Of a stretch of DNA of 64,000 bases, positions 28,023 through 37,572 are shown one piece after another. Source of the DNA: Shewanella cyperi (GTDB taxonomy: Bacteria > Pseudomonadota > Gammaproteobacteria > Enterobacterales > Shewanellaceae); contig NZ_CP071501.1 of NCBI RefSeq assembly GCF_017354985.1, positions 2,685,501-2,749,500 of the forward strand, read 5' to 3'. Both the position numbers and the translations under genes were made by a program. Numbering within the stretch: position 1 is the first letter of the stretch; every line of letters begins with the position of its first letter. The notes beneath the pieces were generated by a model that was not told the DNA's origin, searched no databases, and was given only the letters and a program-made list of their open reading frames with translations.

Positions 28023-29114
28023 TCAGATAACGATAAGCTCACCATGCAAAGCGCCTGCCATCTTTAACGCTTCGAGTATCGCCAGCACATCCGAAGGCGC
28101 GGCCCCCACCAGATTCACCGCCCGCACCAGTTCATCCAGAGTGGTGCCAGGGTCAAACATAAACATGCGGTTATTGGACTCGGCAGCATCTATGGTGCTC
28201 TGGGCGGTCACCACGGTATCGCCGCCGGCCAGAGCATTGGGTTGGGACACCTGGGCAGACTCGGCAATGGTCACTGTCAGCCCGCCATGGGTTACCGCCG
28301 CCGGCAATAGTTTGACATTCTGCCCCACCACTATGGTGCCGGTGCGGGAGTTGACTATTACCTTGGCCGACTCATCGGCAGGCTCCACTTCGATGTTTTC
28401 CAGGGTCGCCAGAAACGACACCCGCTGGGATGGATCCCGGGGTGCACTGACCTGTACCGAGGAACCATCGAGGGCGCGGGCCATATCGGGCCCCAGCAGA
28501 TCATTGATTGCATCCGCCAGACGTTTGGCGGTGGAGAAATCGGCGCTGCGCAGGTTAAATGTCAGGTAATCACCTGTGGCAAAGGGGCTGACCACGCTGC
28601 GTTCCACCAGGGCTCCGTTGGGTATACGACCGACCGTGGGGGTATTCTGGATCACCTTGGAGCCGTCAAGGCCCTCGGCGCTGAAGCCGCTAACCACCAA
28701 ACTGCCCTGGGCGATGGCGTACACATTACCGTCTACCCCCTTGAGGAAGGTTTGCAGCAAGGTGCCACCGCGCAGACTCTTGGCTTCCCCCAGGCTGGAC
28801 ACTGTTACATCCAAGGTTTGGCCGGGTTTGATAAAAGGGGGCATATCGGCGTGCACAGCGACCACGGCGACGTTTTTAATCTTGGGCTTCACATTGTCCG
28901 GCAGGTTCACGCCGAAGTTTTTCAGCATGGTCTTGAAGGTCTGCTCTGTGTAGCTGGTCTTCTCCCCCGTTCCGGGCAAACCCACCACCAAACCATAACC
29001 TATCAGCTGGTTACTGCGGACCCCTTGGACATTGGCTATGTCCTTGATGCGCTCGGCCTGTGACAAAGGTGATAACACCAACAGGGCTGTGGCCATAATC
29101 ATCTTGAATTTCAT
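28023..29114 (-). CDS. flgI: Flagellar P-ring protein FlgI
   Basis: The 363-residue protein starts with a signal peptide ([20 protein letters not shown]) followed by the FlgI signature [20 protein letters not shown] and ends [20 protein letters not shown]. FlgI forms the periplasmic P-ring bushing around the rod. The frame extends upstream to 29138, but AAGGAG lies seven bases before the ATG at 29114, and this start avoids overlap with flgH. Confidence 0.97.
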   Translation of the reverse strand: MKFKMIMATALLVLSPLSQAERIKDIANVQGVRSNQLIGYGLVVGLPGTGEKTSYTEQTFKTMLKNFGVNLPDNVKPKIKNVAVVAVHADMPPFIKPGQTLDVTVSSLGEAKSLRGGTLLQTFLKGVDGNVYAIAQGSLVVSGFSAEGLDGSKVIQNTPTVGRIPNGALVERSVVSPFATGDYLTFNLRSADFSTAKRLADAINDLLGPDMARALDGSSVQVSAPRDPSQRVSFLATLENIEVEPADESAKVIVNSRTGTIVVGQNVKLLPAAVTHGGLTVTIAESAQVSQPNALAGGDTVVTAQSTIDAAESNNRMFMFDPGTTLDELVRAVNLVGAAPSDVLAILEALKMAGALHGELIVI

Positions 29115-29125
29115 AGTGATTCTCC

Positions 29126-29800
29126 TTAGAAGGGCCACCAGTCACTGAGGAAGAAGCGGCTGAGCCAGCCCACTTTCTGGGAATCGGCAAAAGCCCCTGT
29201 GCCACTGTACTGGATGCGGGCATTGGCCACGCGAGTGGAATCAATGGTGTTGTCCGGGCGAATATCCTGGGCCCTGACTATGCCGGTCACCCGGATAAAC
29301 TCGTCACCGTTGTTGATGGTGATCCACTTCTCGCCGCGGATCACCAGGTTGCCGTTATTGAGCACCTGCATCACGTTGGCGGAGATATTGCCCTTGAGGC
29401 TGTTGCTTTGATCAGCGCCCGCTTCACGGCTGGTGTCGGCACTGTCACTGGCACCAAAATCCAATGGAATACCGTTGATGGTGGCGTTTTTGCCGCCGGC
29501 GTACAGCGGGTTCACCGAAATGTCCGAACTCTTTTTAATCTCATTGTTTGCGCTTTTCTTGGCCTGGGTCGATTCGGTCAACACCACAGTGATGATGTCG
29601 CCCACCCTGTGGGCACGAATGTCTGAATACAGGCTGGCAGCCTGGGCATCCTGGTAGATTGACCCGGTCGGCTCCAGCTGGGTCAGCGGCGGTTCCGGAT
29701 ACACGGGCGCATAGAAAGGATCGTCCGGTATTGGTTTCTGGTCTGTGCTGGCACAACCGGCAAGCAGCACGGCAGCAGCCAAAATCAGGTACTTAACCAT
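29126..29800 (-). CDS. flgH: Flagellar L-ring lipoprotein FlgH
   Basis: The 224-residue protein has a lipoprotein signal with lipobox LAGC (Cys16), then the FlgH core with [19 protein letters not shown] and [20 protein letters not shown]. FlgH forms the outer-membrane L-ring. It lies between flgG and flgI, 11 bases from each. Confidence 0.97.
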   Translation of the reverse strand: MVKYLILAAAVLLAGCASTDQKPIPDDPFYAPVYPEPPLTQLEPTGSIYQDAQAASLYSDIRAHRVGDIITVVLTESTQAKKSANNEIKKSSDISVNPLYAGGKNATINGIPLDFGASDSADTSREAGADQSNSLKGNISANVMQVLNNGNLVIRGEKWITINNGDEFIRVTGIVRAQDIRPDNTIDSTRVANARIQYSGTGAFADSQKVGWLSRFFLSDWWPF

Positions 29801-29812
29801 GATGCAGACTCC

Positions 29813-30601
29813 TCAGAGGTTCTGGTTCACGTAGGCCAACATTTGATCCACGGCGGAAATCACTTTTGAGTTCATCTCATAAATCCGCTGGCTTTCGATC
29901 AGATTCACCAGTTCCTCGGTCACGTTGACGTTGGAGGTTTCCAGTGCCCCCTGGCGAATGGCGCCCATGCCATCCAGAGATGCAGTCCCCTGAATGGGGG
30001 TACCGCTGGCGCCGGTTTCCAGGTACAGGTTCTGGCCCATGGGGTCGAGGCCCGAGGGGTTGATAAAATCAGACATGGTCAGCTGACCCACCACTTGGTT
30101 TTCGGCGGTGCCCGGTGTCTTCACCGACACCTCGCCCTCCTGGGACACGGTAATGCTGATGGCATCATCCGGGATGGTGATGGCCGGTTGCAGCACATAA
30201 CCTGAACCCGAGGTCACTATCTGTCCGGTATCGTCCAGGGTGAACTGACCGTTACGGGTATAGGCCGTGGTGCCGTCGGGCATTTGCACCTCGAAAAACC
30301 CCGGGCCTTCAATCATCAGGTCCAGCGAGTTGTCCGTGGTCAGCATATTGCCCTGGGTAAACATTTTCTGGGTCGATACCACCTTGGTACCGGCACCTAT
30401 GTTCAAACCGTTGGGCAGCTTGTTGTTGGAGGCACTGATACCACCGGCCTGGTTAACCGTTTGATAGAGCAGGTCCTCAAAAACGGCACGGCTCTTCTTG
30501 TAACCAACGGTACTGGCGTTAGCCACGTTGTTGGATATCACGGCGATATCGGTTTGCTGGGCATCTAAGCCAGTTTTACTGATCCATAACGCAGGATGCA
30601 T
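29813..30601 (-). CDS. flgG: Flagellar distal rod protein FlgG
   Basis: The 262-residue protein has the N-terminal rod/hook signature (SKTGLDAQQTDIAVISNNVA) and the C-terminal signature SNVNVTEELVNLIESQRIYE. FlgG polymerises into the distal rod. Length matches the family. It is 14 bases after flgF and 12 before flgH. Confidence 0.98.
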   Translation of the reverse strand: MHPALWISKTGLDAQQTDIAVISNNVANASTVGYKKSRAVFEDLLYQTVNQAGGISASNNKLPNGLNIGAGTKVVSTQKMFTQGNMLTTDNSLDLMIEGPGFFEVQMPDGTTAYTRNGQFTLDDTGQIVTSGSGYVLQPAITIPDDAISITVSQEGEVSVKTPGTAENQVVGQLTMSDFINPSGLDPMGQNLYLETGASGTPIQGTASLDGMGAIRQGALETSNVNVTEELVNLIESQRIYEMNSKVISAVDQMLAYVNQNL

Positions 30602-30615
30602 AATCCAATCTCCTG

Positions 30616-31359
30616 TTAGCTAATGCGCATCAGGGCCGCGGAGGCCTTGTCGTTCTCTTCCGCGGTCTTCATCATTTTTACCTGCATCTCAAACTGACGT
30701 TGAATATCAATCAGAGATACCATTTCGTGTACTGCGTTGACGTTGCTGCCTTCAACGGCGCGACTTTCCAGAGTCACCTCGGGCGCCGCCGCGGCACTGT
30801 TACCCGAAACCAGACGGAACAGACCATCGGCGCCACGCATTAATTGGCCGTTGCCGGGGTTGACCAACTTGATGCGGCCCACCTCTTCAATGACTTCGGC
30901 GGTTGCCCCCTGGGGACGGACAGTGATGGTGCCATCTTGGGCTATCTCCACCTTGTCTATGGGCAGAGGCAACACTATGGGACCCGTGTCACCCATGATG
31001 GGGTTACCGGAGGCGTTGTGCAGCTGACCGTTGGCGTCAAAACTCAGGCTACCGGAGCGGGTATAGGCCTCGCTGCCATCCTCCGCCTGCACCGCAATCC
31101 AGCCATCCCCCTTCACCGCCACGTCCAGATCCCGACCCGTGGTTTTGAGGGGGCCGGCACTGAAATTGGCCTGGGGACTTTCGGTCATCGAAAACACCCG
31201 TGTCGGCAAACCTTCACCAAAGGCCTGCATGGCCCTGGATTGCTCCAGATCGGCCTTGAAGCCATCGGTATTGGCGTTGGCCAGATTGTTGGCCCGCAAT
31301 GCCAGCGCATTCATGTTCTGCTTGGCACCACTCATGGCTATGTAGAGAAGTTTATCCAC
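30616..31359 (-). CDS. flgF: Flagellar proximal rod protein FlgF (GTG start)
   Basis: The 247-residue protein begins with the family start (M/V)DKLLYIAMSGAKQNMNALA and ends with SNVNAVHEMVSLIDIQRQFE. The open frame reaches 31401, but the GTG at 31359 matches where FlgF proteins normally begin and has GGAG upstream; the longer form would add 14 residues unlike the family. FlgF is a proximal rod subunit. A clean sigma-54 site about 40 bases upstream makes it the first gene of the flgFGHIJKL transcript. Confidence 0.95.
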   Translation of the reverse strand: MDKLLYIAMSGAKQNMNALALRANNLANANTDGFKADLEQSRAMQAFGEGLPTRVFSMTESPQANFSAGPLKTTGRDLDVAVKGDGWIAVQAEDGSEAYTRSGSLSFDANGQLHNASGNPIMGDTGPIVLPLPIDKVEIAQDGTITVRPQGATAEVIEEVGRIKLVNPGNGQLMRGADGLFRLVSGNSAAAAPEVTLESRAVEGSNVNAVHEMVSLIDIQRQFEMQVKMMKTAEENDKASAALMRIS

Positions 31360-31397
31360 CGGCTGCTCCGTCAAACTTTTTGCATAGCTAAAGAAAA

Positions 31398-31412
31398 GCA
31401 AAAGTTATGCCA
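31398..31412 (-). promoter_or_regulatory. Sigma-54-type promoter before flgF
   Basis: The minus strand reads TGGCATAACTTTTGC, one base off TGGCAC with an intact TTGC at correct spacing. It lies after the flgE terminator hairpin, so the hook and rod genes are split into flgBCDE and flgFGHIJKL as in Pseudomonas. Confidence 0.85.
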
Positions 31413-31486
31413 AAAAATTGAGCAGTGGCGTTTAATATTAAGCGAAGGAAAAGATTGGGGAATATTCCAGGTATGCCACCTGGGCG

Positions 31487-31517
31487 GAAAAGCGCTGCCG
31501 CCGGGGCGGCAACGCTT
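31487..31517 (-). terminator. Terminator after flgE
   Basis: A 13-base GC-rich stem (AAGCGTTGCCGCC with GGCGGCAGCGCTT, one mismatch) begins 11 bases after the flgE stop. The minus strand continues TTCCGCC, giving a TTTT run at the stem end. Confidence 0.75.
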
Positions 31518-31527
31518 GGCTCGGGGA

Positions 31528-32913
31528 TTAGCGGATCTGCAGTACTGTCTGCTGCAGGGTATTGTTCACTTCCAGGGTACGGGAGTTGGCCTGGAAGTTA
31601 CGCTGGGCCGAAATCAGGTCCACCAGCTCCGTGGTCAGGTCCACGTTGGACTGCTCCAGGGCCGAGGAACGAATGCTGCCGAAGGTGCCGCTGTTGGCTT
31701 CACCGGCCAGGGCCGGACCCGAGGCTAGGCTCTCTTTCCAGGAGGTGTTGCCCACCTGGGTCAGGCCCTGCTCGTTGGCAAAACGCACCAGAGCTACCCG
31801 CGCCAAAGGCACGGTGGAGCCGTTGGAGTAACTGGCGTTAACCAAACCATCGGCGCCCACTTCCACGTTGGTCAGACGTCCTACAGTGGTACCGTCCTGG
31901 GTCAGTTCGGTCACCTCGAACGCCGAGGCATACTGGGTTGGATTTCCATAGGTGATGGTCAGGTCCTGGGCACCATCGGCGCCGGGGCCAAGTACGGCGG
32001 CACCCGAAACCCCCAGGGCCTCGGTGGTGATCACCGCCGGATTACTGCCTATGTAGGCGCCGGCGGAATCGAAGCTGATCACCGCGCCGCGCCAACCACC
32101 GGCAGTCTGGGCCAGGGTGGTATCAAGGACACCATCACCATTGAGGTCATCTGGAGCACCGTCGCCATCGGCGTCGGTGTTATAGGTACCGGCAGCACCA
32201 TTCAAATCCACCTGCTGGCCATCAAGGGCATAAAAAGTCACCCAGTTGTTCACCCCTGTATAGGCGCCATTCTCTGGGCGCACGAAGTAGGTGGTCAGAA
32301 TATGGGGCTCACCCAGGGAGTCATAGATAGTGACCGAGGTGGAGTTGTTGTAGGTATCCGAATCATTGGGATTGAACGCCGCTGGATCCTTGGCTTTTTC
32401 GCCGGCATTGAGGTTCATCTGGATGCCAACGTTTTCCGTCATCACAGGACTGCCTGCGGTATCGGGGATCTGCACCGGACGGGTGGTGGTCAAACTCACG
32501 GAAGTGGAGTTTCCGTCCTTGTCCACTGGGAAGGTCTGCAGGAAGTTACCGGCGGAGTCCACCATAAAGTTATTGGCGTCCACCTTAAAGGCACCGGCAC
32601 GGGTAAAGGAGTAATCCTGGGAGCCGGCGGTGGAAGCGGTCACAAAGAAACCACCGCCACTGATGGCCATGTCCAACGCGTTGCTGGTAAACAGCAAGCT
32701 GCCCTGATGGAATTGCTGGGCCACCTGGGTGGTGGTCACACCGCCGCCCACTGTGGTTTTGCTGTTGGAGAAAATCGAGTTGGCGTACACATCGGCAAAC
32801 TCGGCACGGGACTCCTTGAAGCCCGTGGTGTTGACGTTGGCAATGTTGTTGGCCGTGGTATTGAGATCTTTTTGCGCCGCTGCGATACCACTGAGTGCAA
32901 TGTTAAAAGACAT
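31528..32913 (-). CDS. flgE: Flagellar hook protein FlgE
   Basis: The 461-residue protein has the N-terminal signature FNIALSGIAAAQKDLNTTAN and NTTGFKESRAEFADVYANS, and a C-terminal signature SNVDLTTELVDLISAQRNFQ. FlgE builds the hook. The middle contains an Asp/Gly-rich segment (TDADGDGAPDDLNGDGVLD, about residues 236-254) that resembles calcium-binding dockerin/EF-type loops. It is last in flgBCDE and followed by a hairpin. Confidence 0.97.
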   Translation of the reverse strand: MSFNIALSGIAAAQKDLNTTANNIANVNTTGFKESRAEFADVYANSIFSNSKTTVGGGVTTTQVAQQFHQGSLLFTSNALDMAISGGGFFVTASTAGSQDYSFTRAGAFKVDANNFMVDSAGNFLQTFPVDKDGNSTSVSLTTTRPVQIPDTAGSPVMTENVGIQMNLNAGEKAKDPAAFNPNDSDTYNNSTSVTIYDSLGEPHILTTYFVRPENGAYTGVNNWVTFYALDGQQVDLNGAAGTYNTDADGDGAPDDLNGDGVLDTTLAQTAGGWRGAVISFDSAGAYIGSNPAVITTEALGVSGAAVLGPGADGAQDLTITYGNPTQYASAFEVTELTQDGTTVGRLTNVEVGADGLVNASYSNGSTVPLARVALVRFANEQGLTQVGNTSWKESLASGPALAGEANSGTFGSIRSSALEQSNVDLTTELVDLISAQRNFQANSRTLEVNNTLQQTVLQIR

Positions 32914-32967
32914 AATTCACCTCTATTAAGCTGTTCATCCCGGGCCGAGACCCGAATCCAAGTCCGT

Positions 32968-33705
32968 TCAGGTTTCAGAAACCGCCAGGACGTCCGCCAA
33001 TTTAATGCCGCCGATACCGCGCAGGTTCAGAATAGCGCCGGTGGCTGCAGTGCCCAGAGACACACTCGATACGTGGGCATAGGTAGACACGGGCAATTCC
33101 TGGGCCTTGCCATCCACCTTGCCGCTGGCCTTGATGGTATAAGCACCATCGGGGGCCGGTTTACCATCCTTATCCAGGCCATCCCAGGTCAGTTCGACGT
33201 TGCCGCCGGCACTGCCGTCGACTGTGTAAGACTTCACCAGCTGACCTTTGTCATCCTCGATTCGAACCGTGATGTCCTTAATCACCTCGGGGGTGCTGAT
33301 CACGCCGCGAATTTCCGGATCCGTGGCCGACAGGTAACCGGTCGAAGACGGGATCAATACCTTCTGCCCCACCAGGCCCGACGCCTGCAGCGCCTGACTG
33401 GAAGACATAACGCCGTTGAGGTTGAGTATCTCGTCGTTGAGCTTGGAGATCCCATCCACGGTCGAGAAGGACGCCATCTGGGCGATCATCTGATCGTTGT
33501 CCACCGGCTTAAAGGGATCCTGCATCGACAACTGCTGGCTGAGCAGGGCAAAAAAATCGTCCTGGTCCAGCTGTTGGTTTTTATTTTCAGGCGCTGCCGG
33601 TTCTCCCTGCAGCCTGATATTGTCCAGAAACGGGTTGCCGGTACTGCTCTGAGTGCTGGACTGGGTCCTGGCCGGCGTCTGACCTACTGAGTTAACGAGG
33701 CTCAC
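32968..33705 (-). CDS. flgD: Hook cap / hook assembly protein FlgD
   Basis: The 245-residue protein has the N-terminal export segment with DDFFALLSQQLSMQDPFKPV and QMIAQMASFSTVDGISKLN, then FlgD Tudor-like and FnIII-like domains (WDGLDKDGKPAPDGAYTIKA). FlgD caps the growing hook so that FlgE can polymerise. It lies 27 bases after flgC and 54 before flgE. Confidence 0.97.
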   Translation of the reverse strand: MSLVNSVGQTPARTQSSTQSSTGNPFLDNIRLQGEPAAPENKNQQLDQDDFFALLSQQLSMQDPFKPVDNDQMIAQMASFSTVDGISKLNDEILNLNGVMSSSQALQASGLVGQKVLIPSSTGYLSATDPEIRGVISTPEVIKDITVRIEDDKGQLVKSYTVDGSAGGNVELTWDGLDKDGKPAPDGAYTIKASGKVDGKAQELPVSTYAHVSSVSLGTAATGAILNLRGIGGIKLADVLAVSET

Positions 33706-33732
33706 TTATGACCTCCTGCGCTGTGCGTCATA

Positions 33733-34149
33733 TTATTTTCCCATCCTGAGTGTCTGTTGCAGCATGGATTTGGCCGCATCAGCCACCTGGGCATTCATCT
33801 GGTAGGAACGGGAGGCGGAGATCATATCTGCCATCTCTTCCATCACATTCACATTGGGCTTGTATATGTAGCCATCGGTGTCCGCCAGGGGATGATCCGG
33901 GGCATATTCCTTTTGCAACGGCTTATCGCTCTCGACAATACCGCGCACCGATACGGCGGTGGAGGCCTGCTGCTGACTGGCGGCCTTGGCCATTTCAGCC
34001 TCAAATACCGGATGTCTGGCCCTGTATGTCTTGTCAACGCTGCTGGAAACAGAGTCGGCGTTGGCTATGTTACTGGCGGTGGTATTGAGCCGGACCGATT
34101 GGGCCGTCATACCCGAGCCAGACACATTGAAGATATTAAACAAGCTCAT
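33733..34149 (-). CDS. flgC: Flagellar proximal rod protein FlgC
   Basis: The 138-residue protein has SLFNIFNVSGSGMTAQSVRL at the start and VNVMEEMADMISASRSYQMN near the end, both FlgC signatures. FlgC is a proximal rod subunit. It begins two bases after the flgB stop, so the pair is translationally linked. Confidence 0.97.
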   Translation of the reverse strand: MSLFNIFNVSGSGMTAQSVRLNTTASNIANADSVSSSVDKTYRARHPVFEAEMAKAASQQQASTAVSVRGIVESDKPLQKEYAPDHPLADTDGYIYKPNVNVMEEMADMISASRSYQMNAQVADAAKSMLQQTLRMGK

Positions 34150-34151
34150 GG

Positions 34152-34550
34152 TTAATCTCCTTTAATCGCCTTCTTCATGCCGTTGAACTTGCCTTCGAGA
34201 AACCCCAGGGACATCTGGTACTCGAGGGCATTCTGCATAAAGGCCGACTGCTCCTGTTGGATATCGACAGTGTTGCCATCACCCGTATCCGGCTGGTTGG
34301 GCACCCGGAACTGGATATGCTGCCGGGTCAGGGCTGCCAGATCGAAGTGGCGCTCGCTGGTTTGGCTCATGCTCAAACCGCGTTGCTGGCTCTTGGCCGA
34401 TTGCAGCGCCGCCTGGAAGTCCACATCCCGGGCCTTGTAATGGGGGGTATCGGCATTGGCAATGTTGCTGGAAAGCACTTCAGCACGCTCGGCGCGGATC
34501 CCCAGGGTGTACTGGTGAACTCCCAATGCCTTGTCAAAACTGATCGCCAT
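34152..34550 (-). CDS. flgB: Flagellar proximal rod protein FlgB
   Basis: The 132-residue form starts [20 protein letters not shown], followed by [20 protein letters not shown], the FlgB signature. The open frame reaches 34601, but an AGGAGG ribosome site lies just before the ATG at 34550, and the longer form would cross the predicted transcription start. FlgB is the first proximal rod subunit. A perfect sigma-54 site lies 36 bases upstream. Confidence 0.96.
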   Translation of the reverse strand: MAISFDKALGVHQYTLGIRAERAEVLSSNIANADTPHYKARDVDFQAALQSAKSQQRGLSMSQTSERHFDLAALTRQHIQFRVPNQPDTGDGNTVDIQQEQSAFMQNALEYQMSLGFLEGKFNGMKKAIKGD

Positions 34551-34585
34551 AAAATTGCCTCCTCTGTCACTTGGACTGAGATTAA

Positions 34586-34600
34586 GCAACTCGCGTGCCA
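34586..34600 (-). promoter_or_regulatory. Sigma-54-type promoter before flgB
   Basis: The minus strand reads TGGCACGCGAGTTGC, a perfect match to the core consensus. It would start the flgBCDE operon about 25 bases before the ATG. Confidence 0.9.
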
Positions 34601-34631
34601 AAAAAATATTGAAAGGAGATTTTATTCAGAG

Positions 34632-34655
34632 GGCGCTGACAGATGCCTGCCAGCG
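34632..34655 (-). terminator. Possible terminator between cheR and flgB
   Basis: The minus strand forms a nine-pair stem (CGCTGGCAG with CTGTCAGCG, one G-T) around GCAT. No T-run follows, so it could be a factor-dependent stop or a processing element between cheR and the flgB promoter. Confidence 0.4.
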
Positions 34656-34701
34656 ATGAGGGGGTTACTGATTAGTTATTTTAAAACAGTGAGTTATTAA
34701 C

Positions 34702-35535
34702 TCAGGTGCGTTTCTGGTAGTAAATCCCCGGGTTACAGCGGATCATGTCAAACTCATCGGTCAGGCCGGCAATGGATTCGGAGGCTCCGAGAAAGAGTAT
34801 GCCCTTGGGATTGAGGGCGGCAGCAAATTGCCGCAGTATCTTTGCCTTTGCCTCGGGGGCAAAATAGATAAGCACGTTGCGGCAAAAGATAATGTCAAAC
34901 TTGCCAAGCAGCGCATAACTTTCCAGCAAATTGTGGGCACGGAAGTTGACCATACGGCGGACATTGTCCCTGACCCGCATATTGCCGCCGGGAAGAGCCT
35001 CAAAAAATTGACGCTTGCGCTCCTCGGACAGCCCCCTGCCGAGGGCCAGATTATCGTATTCGGCGTTGCGGCAACGATCCAGCATGGAAGGCGACAGATC
35101 CGTGGCCTGAATGGCTGCCCCCATGGGCAAGGCCCCGGGGCGTTTCTGCTGATATTCCAGAATGGTCATGGCCAGGGAATAGGGTTCCTGACCTGAGGAA
35201 CAGGCCGCCGACCAGATTTTCAGGGGGCGGCCGAGGCGGCCAAATTCGGGCAACAGGGCGCTGGCCAACAGCTCGAAGGGGTATCTGTCCCTGAACCACA
35301 GAGTCTCATTGGTGGTCATGGCGTCAATCACTTCGGTGCGCAACTGCCGCTCCGTGGGCTTCATGGCGTGCTTGACCACTTCATTCAGGGACGGCAAGCC
35401 GTACTTGCCCATCAGCGGGGCCAGACGGCTGCGTACCAGGTATTGCTTGTTTTCACCCAGTACTATGCCGCTGTGTTGTTCCAGGAACAACCTGAATTGA
35501 TTGTACTCAGCCTCAGCCAGTGATTTATCAGTCAC
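34702..35535 (-). CDS. cheR: Chemotaxis protein methyltransferase CheR
   Basis: The 277-residue enzyme has the CheR pattern: an N-terminal helical domain, then TTNETLWFRDRYPFELLA, the SAM-site region KIWSAACSSGQEPYSLAM, and FDIIFCRNVLIYF near residue 210. It methylates glutamates of chemoreceptors using SAM, setting adaptation. The start is a GTG at 35535 with AGGAAG seven bases before it. It follows cheV in the same direction, with a 125-base gap. Confidence 0.96.
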   Translation of the reverse strand: MTDKSLAEAEYNQFRLFLEQHSGIVLGENKQYLVRSRLAPLMGKYGLPSLNEVVKHAMKPTERQLRTEVIDAMTTNETLWFRDRYPFELLASALLPEFGRLGRPLKIWSAACSSGQEPYSLAMTILEYQQKRPGALPMGAAIQATDLSPSMLDRCRNAEYDNLALGRGLSEERKRQFFEALPGGNMRVRDNVRRMVNFRAHNLLESYALLGKFDIIFCRNVLIYFAPEAKAKILRQFAAALNPKGILFLGASESIAGLTDEFDMIRCNPGIYYQKRT

Positions 35536-35660
35536 CCTTTACTTCCTGCACTCTGTTGAAGTCCGCCCCGCGGAGCCAAGCTTCTGAAACACTTCTATAA
35601 AACAAGCGGCGCTTTATACAGCATGACAGTCCCTAACACAAGCCCGACTGCCCTTTCCTG

Positions 35661-36581
35661 CTACAGGCTCAGGTGTTTGTTGACCGCAGCCGCCAATTCA
35701 TCGGGGTTGAACTTGGCAATAAAATCATTGGCACCGACCTTTTGCACCATGGCCTGGTTGAACACGCCGCTCAGGGAGGTATGCAGCACCACCTTGATGT
35801 GCTTGAGCTTGGGATCGTCGCGAATTTCCGCCGTCAGGGTATAGCCATCCATTTCCGGCATTTCGATATCCGAAATAATCAAAGGGATCTCGGTGGCAAC
35901 ATTGTCCATTTCGGTGGCAATGGATTTCAGTTTATCCAGGGCCTCACGACCGTCTTTAGCGGTATCAATCTGCAGGTTGAGCGAACTCAGAGCGCGGATG
36001 ATCTGCTTGCGGGCCACGGCCGAATCGTCGATGACCATAATGTGGAAGTGCTGTTCCCTGTCTATGGTCAGGTTGGCATCCATCTCTTCGCTGATGGACG
36101 TTTTGACCGGGGAGATCTCATCGAGGATCTTCTCCACGTCGAGGATTTCCACCAGCTCGCCGTCGATCTCGGTCACCGCAGTCAGATAGGAATAACGACC
36201 GGCGCCCTTGGGAGGCGGCATGATGGCTTCCCAGTTAATGTTGATGATCCGCTCCACCGAACTGACCAGAAAGCCCTGCACCGATCGGTTGTACTCTGAG
36301 ATAATGATGAAACAGTTCTGGATGTTCTCAATCGGACGACCACCGGTGGCGGCACTCAAATCGATGACGGAAATGGTAGAGCCGCGTATATGGGCGACCC
36401 CACGCACAAAGGGATTGAGTCTGGGCAATGCGGTCAGGGGTGGACATTGCAATACTTCCTTGACCTTGAAAACGTTAATCCCATACCGTTGGCGGCCGTT
36501 TAGCTTGAACAGCAACAGCTCCAAGCGGTTTTGCCCCACCAACTGGGTACGTTTATTGACTGACTCAAGAATGCTCGACAT
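35661..36581 (-). CDS. cheV: Chemotaxis coupling/response protein CheV
   Basis: The 306-residue protein has an N-terminal CheW-like domain (about residues 20-165) and a C-terminal receiver domain with MVIDDSAVARKQI, the acceptor Asp in IISDIEMPEMDGYTLT and the conserved Lys region. CheV couples receptors to CheA and can be phosphorylated. cheV-cheR beside flgA and flgM is the standard Shewanella/Vibrio order. It is divergent from flgA over 204 bases. Confidence 0.96.
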   Translation of the reverse strand: MSSILESVNKRTQLVGQNRLELLLFKLNGRQRYGINVFKVKEVLQCPPLTALPRLNPFVRGVAHIRGSTISVIDLSAATGGRPIENIQNCFIIISEYNRSVQGFLVSSVERIININWEAIMPPPKGAGRYSYLTAVTEIDGELVEILDVEKILDEISPVKTSISEEMDANLTIDREQHFHIMVIDDSAVARKQIIRALSSLNLQIDTAKDGREALDKLKSIATEMDNVATEIPLIISDIEMPEMDGYTLTAEIRDDPKLKHIKVVLHTSLSGVFNQAMVQKVGANDFIAKFNPDELAAAVNKHLSL

Positions 36582-36785
36582 AAGTTCGCCTTAGTTATGA
36601 TTCTGAATGAGGGTGCCTTGTCATGCTGAAGAGTATAGGCATATAACTTGCTTTAATCCCGCTATGACCCATCGCATTCCATTGCCGTCAAACTTTTGAC
36701 AGCCCACCGCGACGGATGACTGCCATTGAGGCCAATTTTTTGAAAGTATAGGTGTATTCTGGCGTGACAAGCTAGTCTCTTCATT

Positions 36786-37499
36786 ATGAAACTAAAGTTA
36801 GCACAGTTTATTTGGATCTTTCTCGCAGTTTCGACGTCCCGTGTTTGGGCCGCCGACCTTGCCACTGTCCCCACCCTATCGGCCATACGGGAAGCCGCTG
36901 AAGCGGCGGTGGCACAAAAAATCGAGGCGCCGGCCGAGGCCAGGATAGAAATCCAGGCCCAAAGCCTGGATAACCGCATGAGCCCACCACGCTGCAGCGA
37001 CGGCATCAGTGCCACCCTTGCCAGCAACCGCGAAATAGGCAAGAACAACACGGTCAAGGTCCAGTGTCACAGTCCCGATCTCGACTATCCCTGGCAGATA
37101 TTTCTCTCGGTACGGGTGGATATCCTTTTTCCTATGGTGGTGGCCACCCGGCCGGTGGGGGCAGGTGAGCTGATTGGCGAAGGCGATGTGACCCTGGCGT
37201 TTGTCGATAAAAGCCTGCTGCGGGGGCAACAGTTTGCCGCCGAAAGTGAAGTGATAGGCACCCGGGCAAAACGCCGTATTGCCCAGGATGCCCCGGTATA
37301 CGCCGCCAACCTGTGTTTCGTTTGCCGCGGCGATTCGGTGGCCATCATCGCCAGGAGCGAGCACTTCCAGATAAAAACCTTGGGCGAGGCCCTGGCCGAT
37401 GGTAATATCGGTGACAAAATTAGAGTTAGAAACAGCAGTTCCAACAAGGAGTTGGAAGCAAAAGTGACGGGTGTTGGAGAAGTTGAAGTTAAAATGTAA
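36786..37499 (+). CDS. flgA: Flagellar P-ring assembly chaperone FlgA
   Basis: The 237-residue protein has a signal peptide (about residues 1-22, ending RVWA) and a C-terminal SAF/ChapFlgA region with FPMVVATRPVGAGELIGEGD and LGEALADGNIGDKIRVRNSS. FlgA is the periplasmic chaperone for P-ring FlgI. It is the first plus-strand gene of the locus, divergent from cheV, and 73 bases ahead of flgM. Confidence 0.95.
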   Translation: MKLKLAQFIWIFLAVSTSRVWAADLATVPTLSAIREAAEAAVAQKIEAPAEARIEIQAQSLDNRMSPPRCSDGISATLASNREIGKNNTVKVQCHSPDLDYPWQIFLSVRVDILFPMVVATRPVGAGELIGEGDVTLAFVDKSLLRGQQFAAESEVIGTRAKRRIAQDAPVYAANLCFVCRGDSVAIIARSEHFQIKTLGEALADGNIGDKIRVRNSSSNKELEAKVTGVGEVEVKM

Positions 37500-37506
37500 A
37501 AATAGC

Positions 37507-37533
37507 TAAAGCTTTTGGCAGCAGCGCCGATAC
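37507..37533 (+). promoter_or_regulatory. Sigma-28 promoter of flgM
   Basis: TAAA, exactly 15 bases, then GCCGATAC: a seven-of-eight match to the -10 and a perfect -35. It gives flgM its own late promoter inside the flgA-flgM gap, as expected for feedback by an anti-sigma-28 factor. Confidence 0.9.
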
Positions 37534-37572
37534 AAGTTTAAGTAATCCGTTTCAGTCACTTTGGAGCCTATC

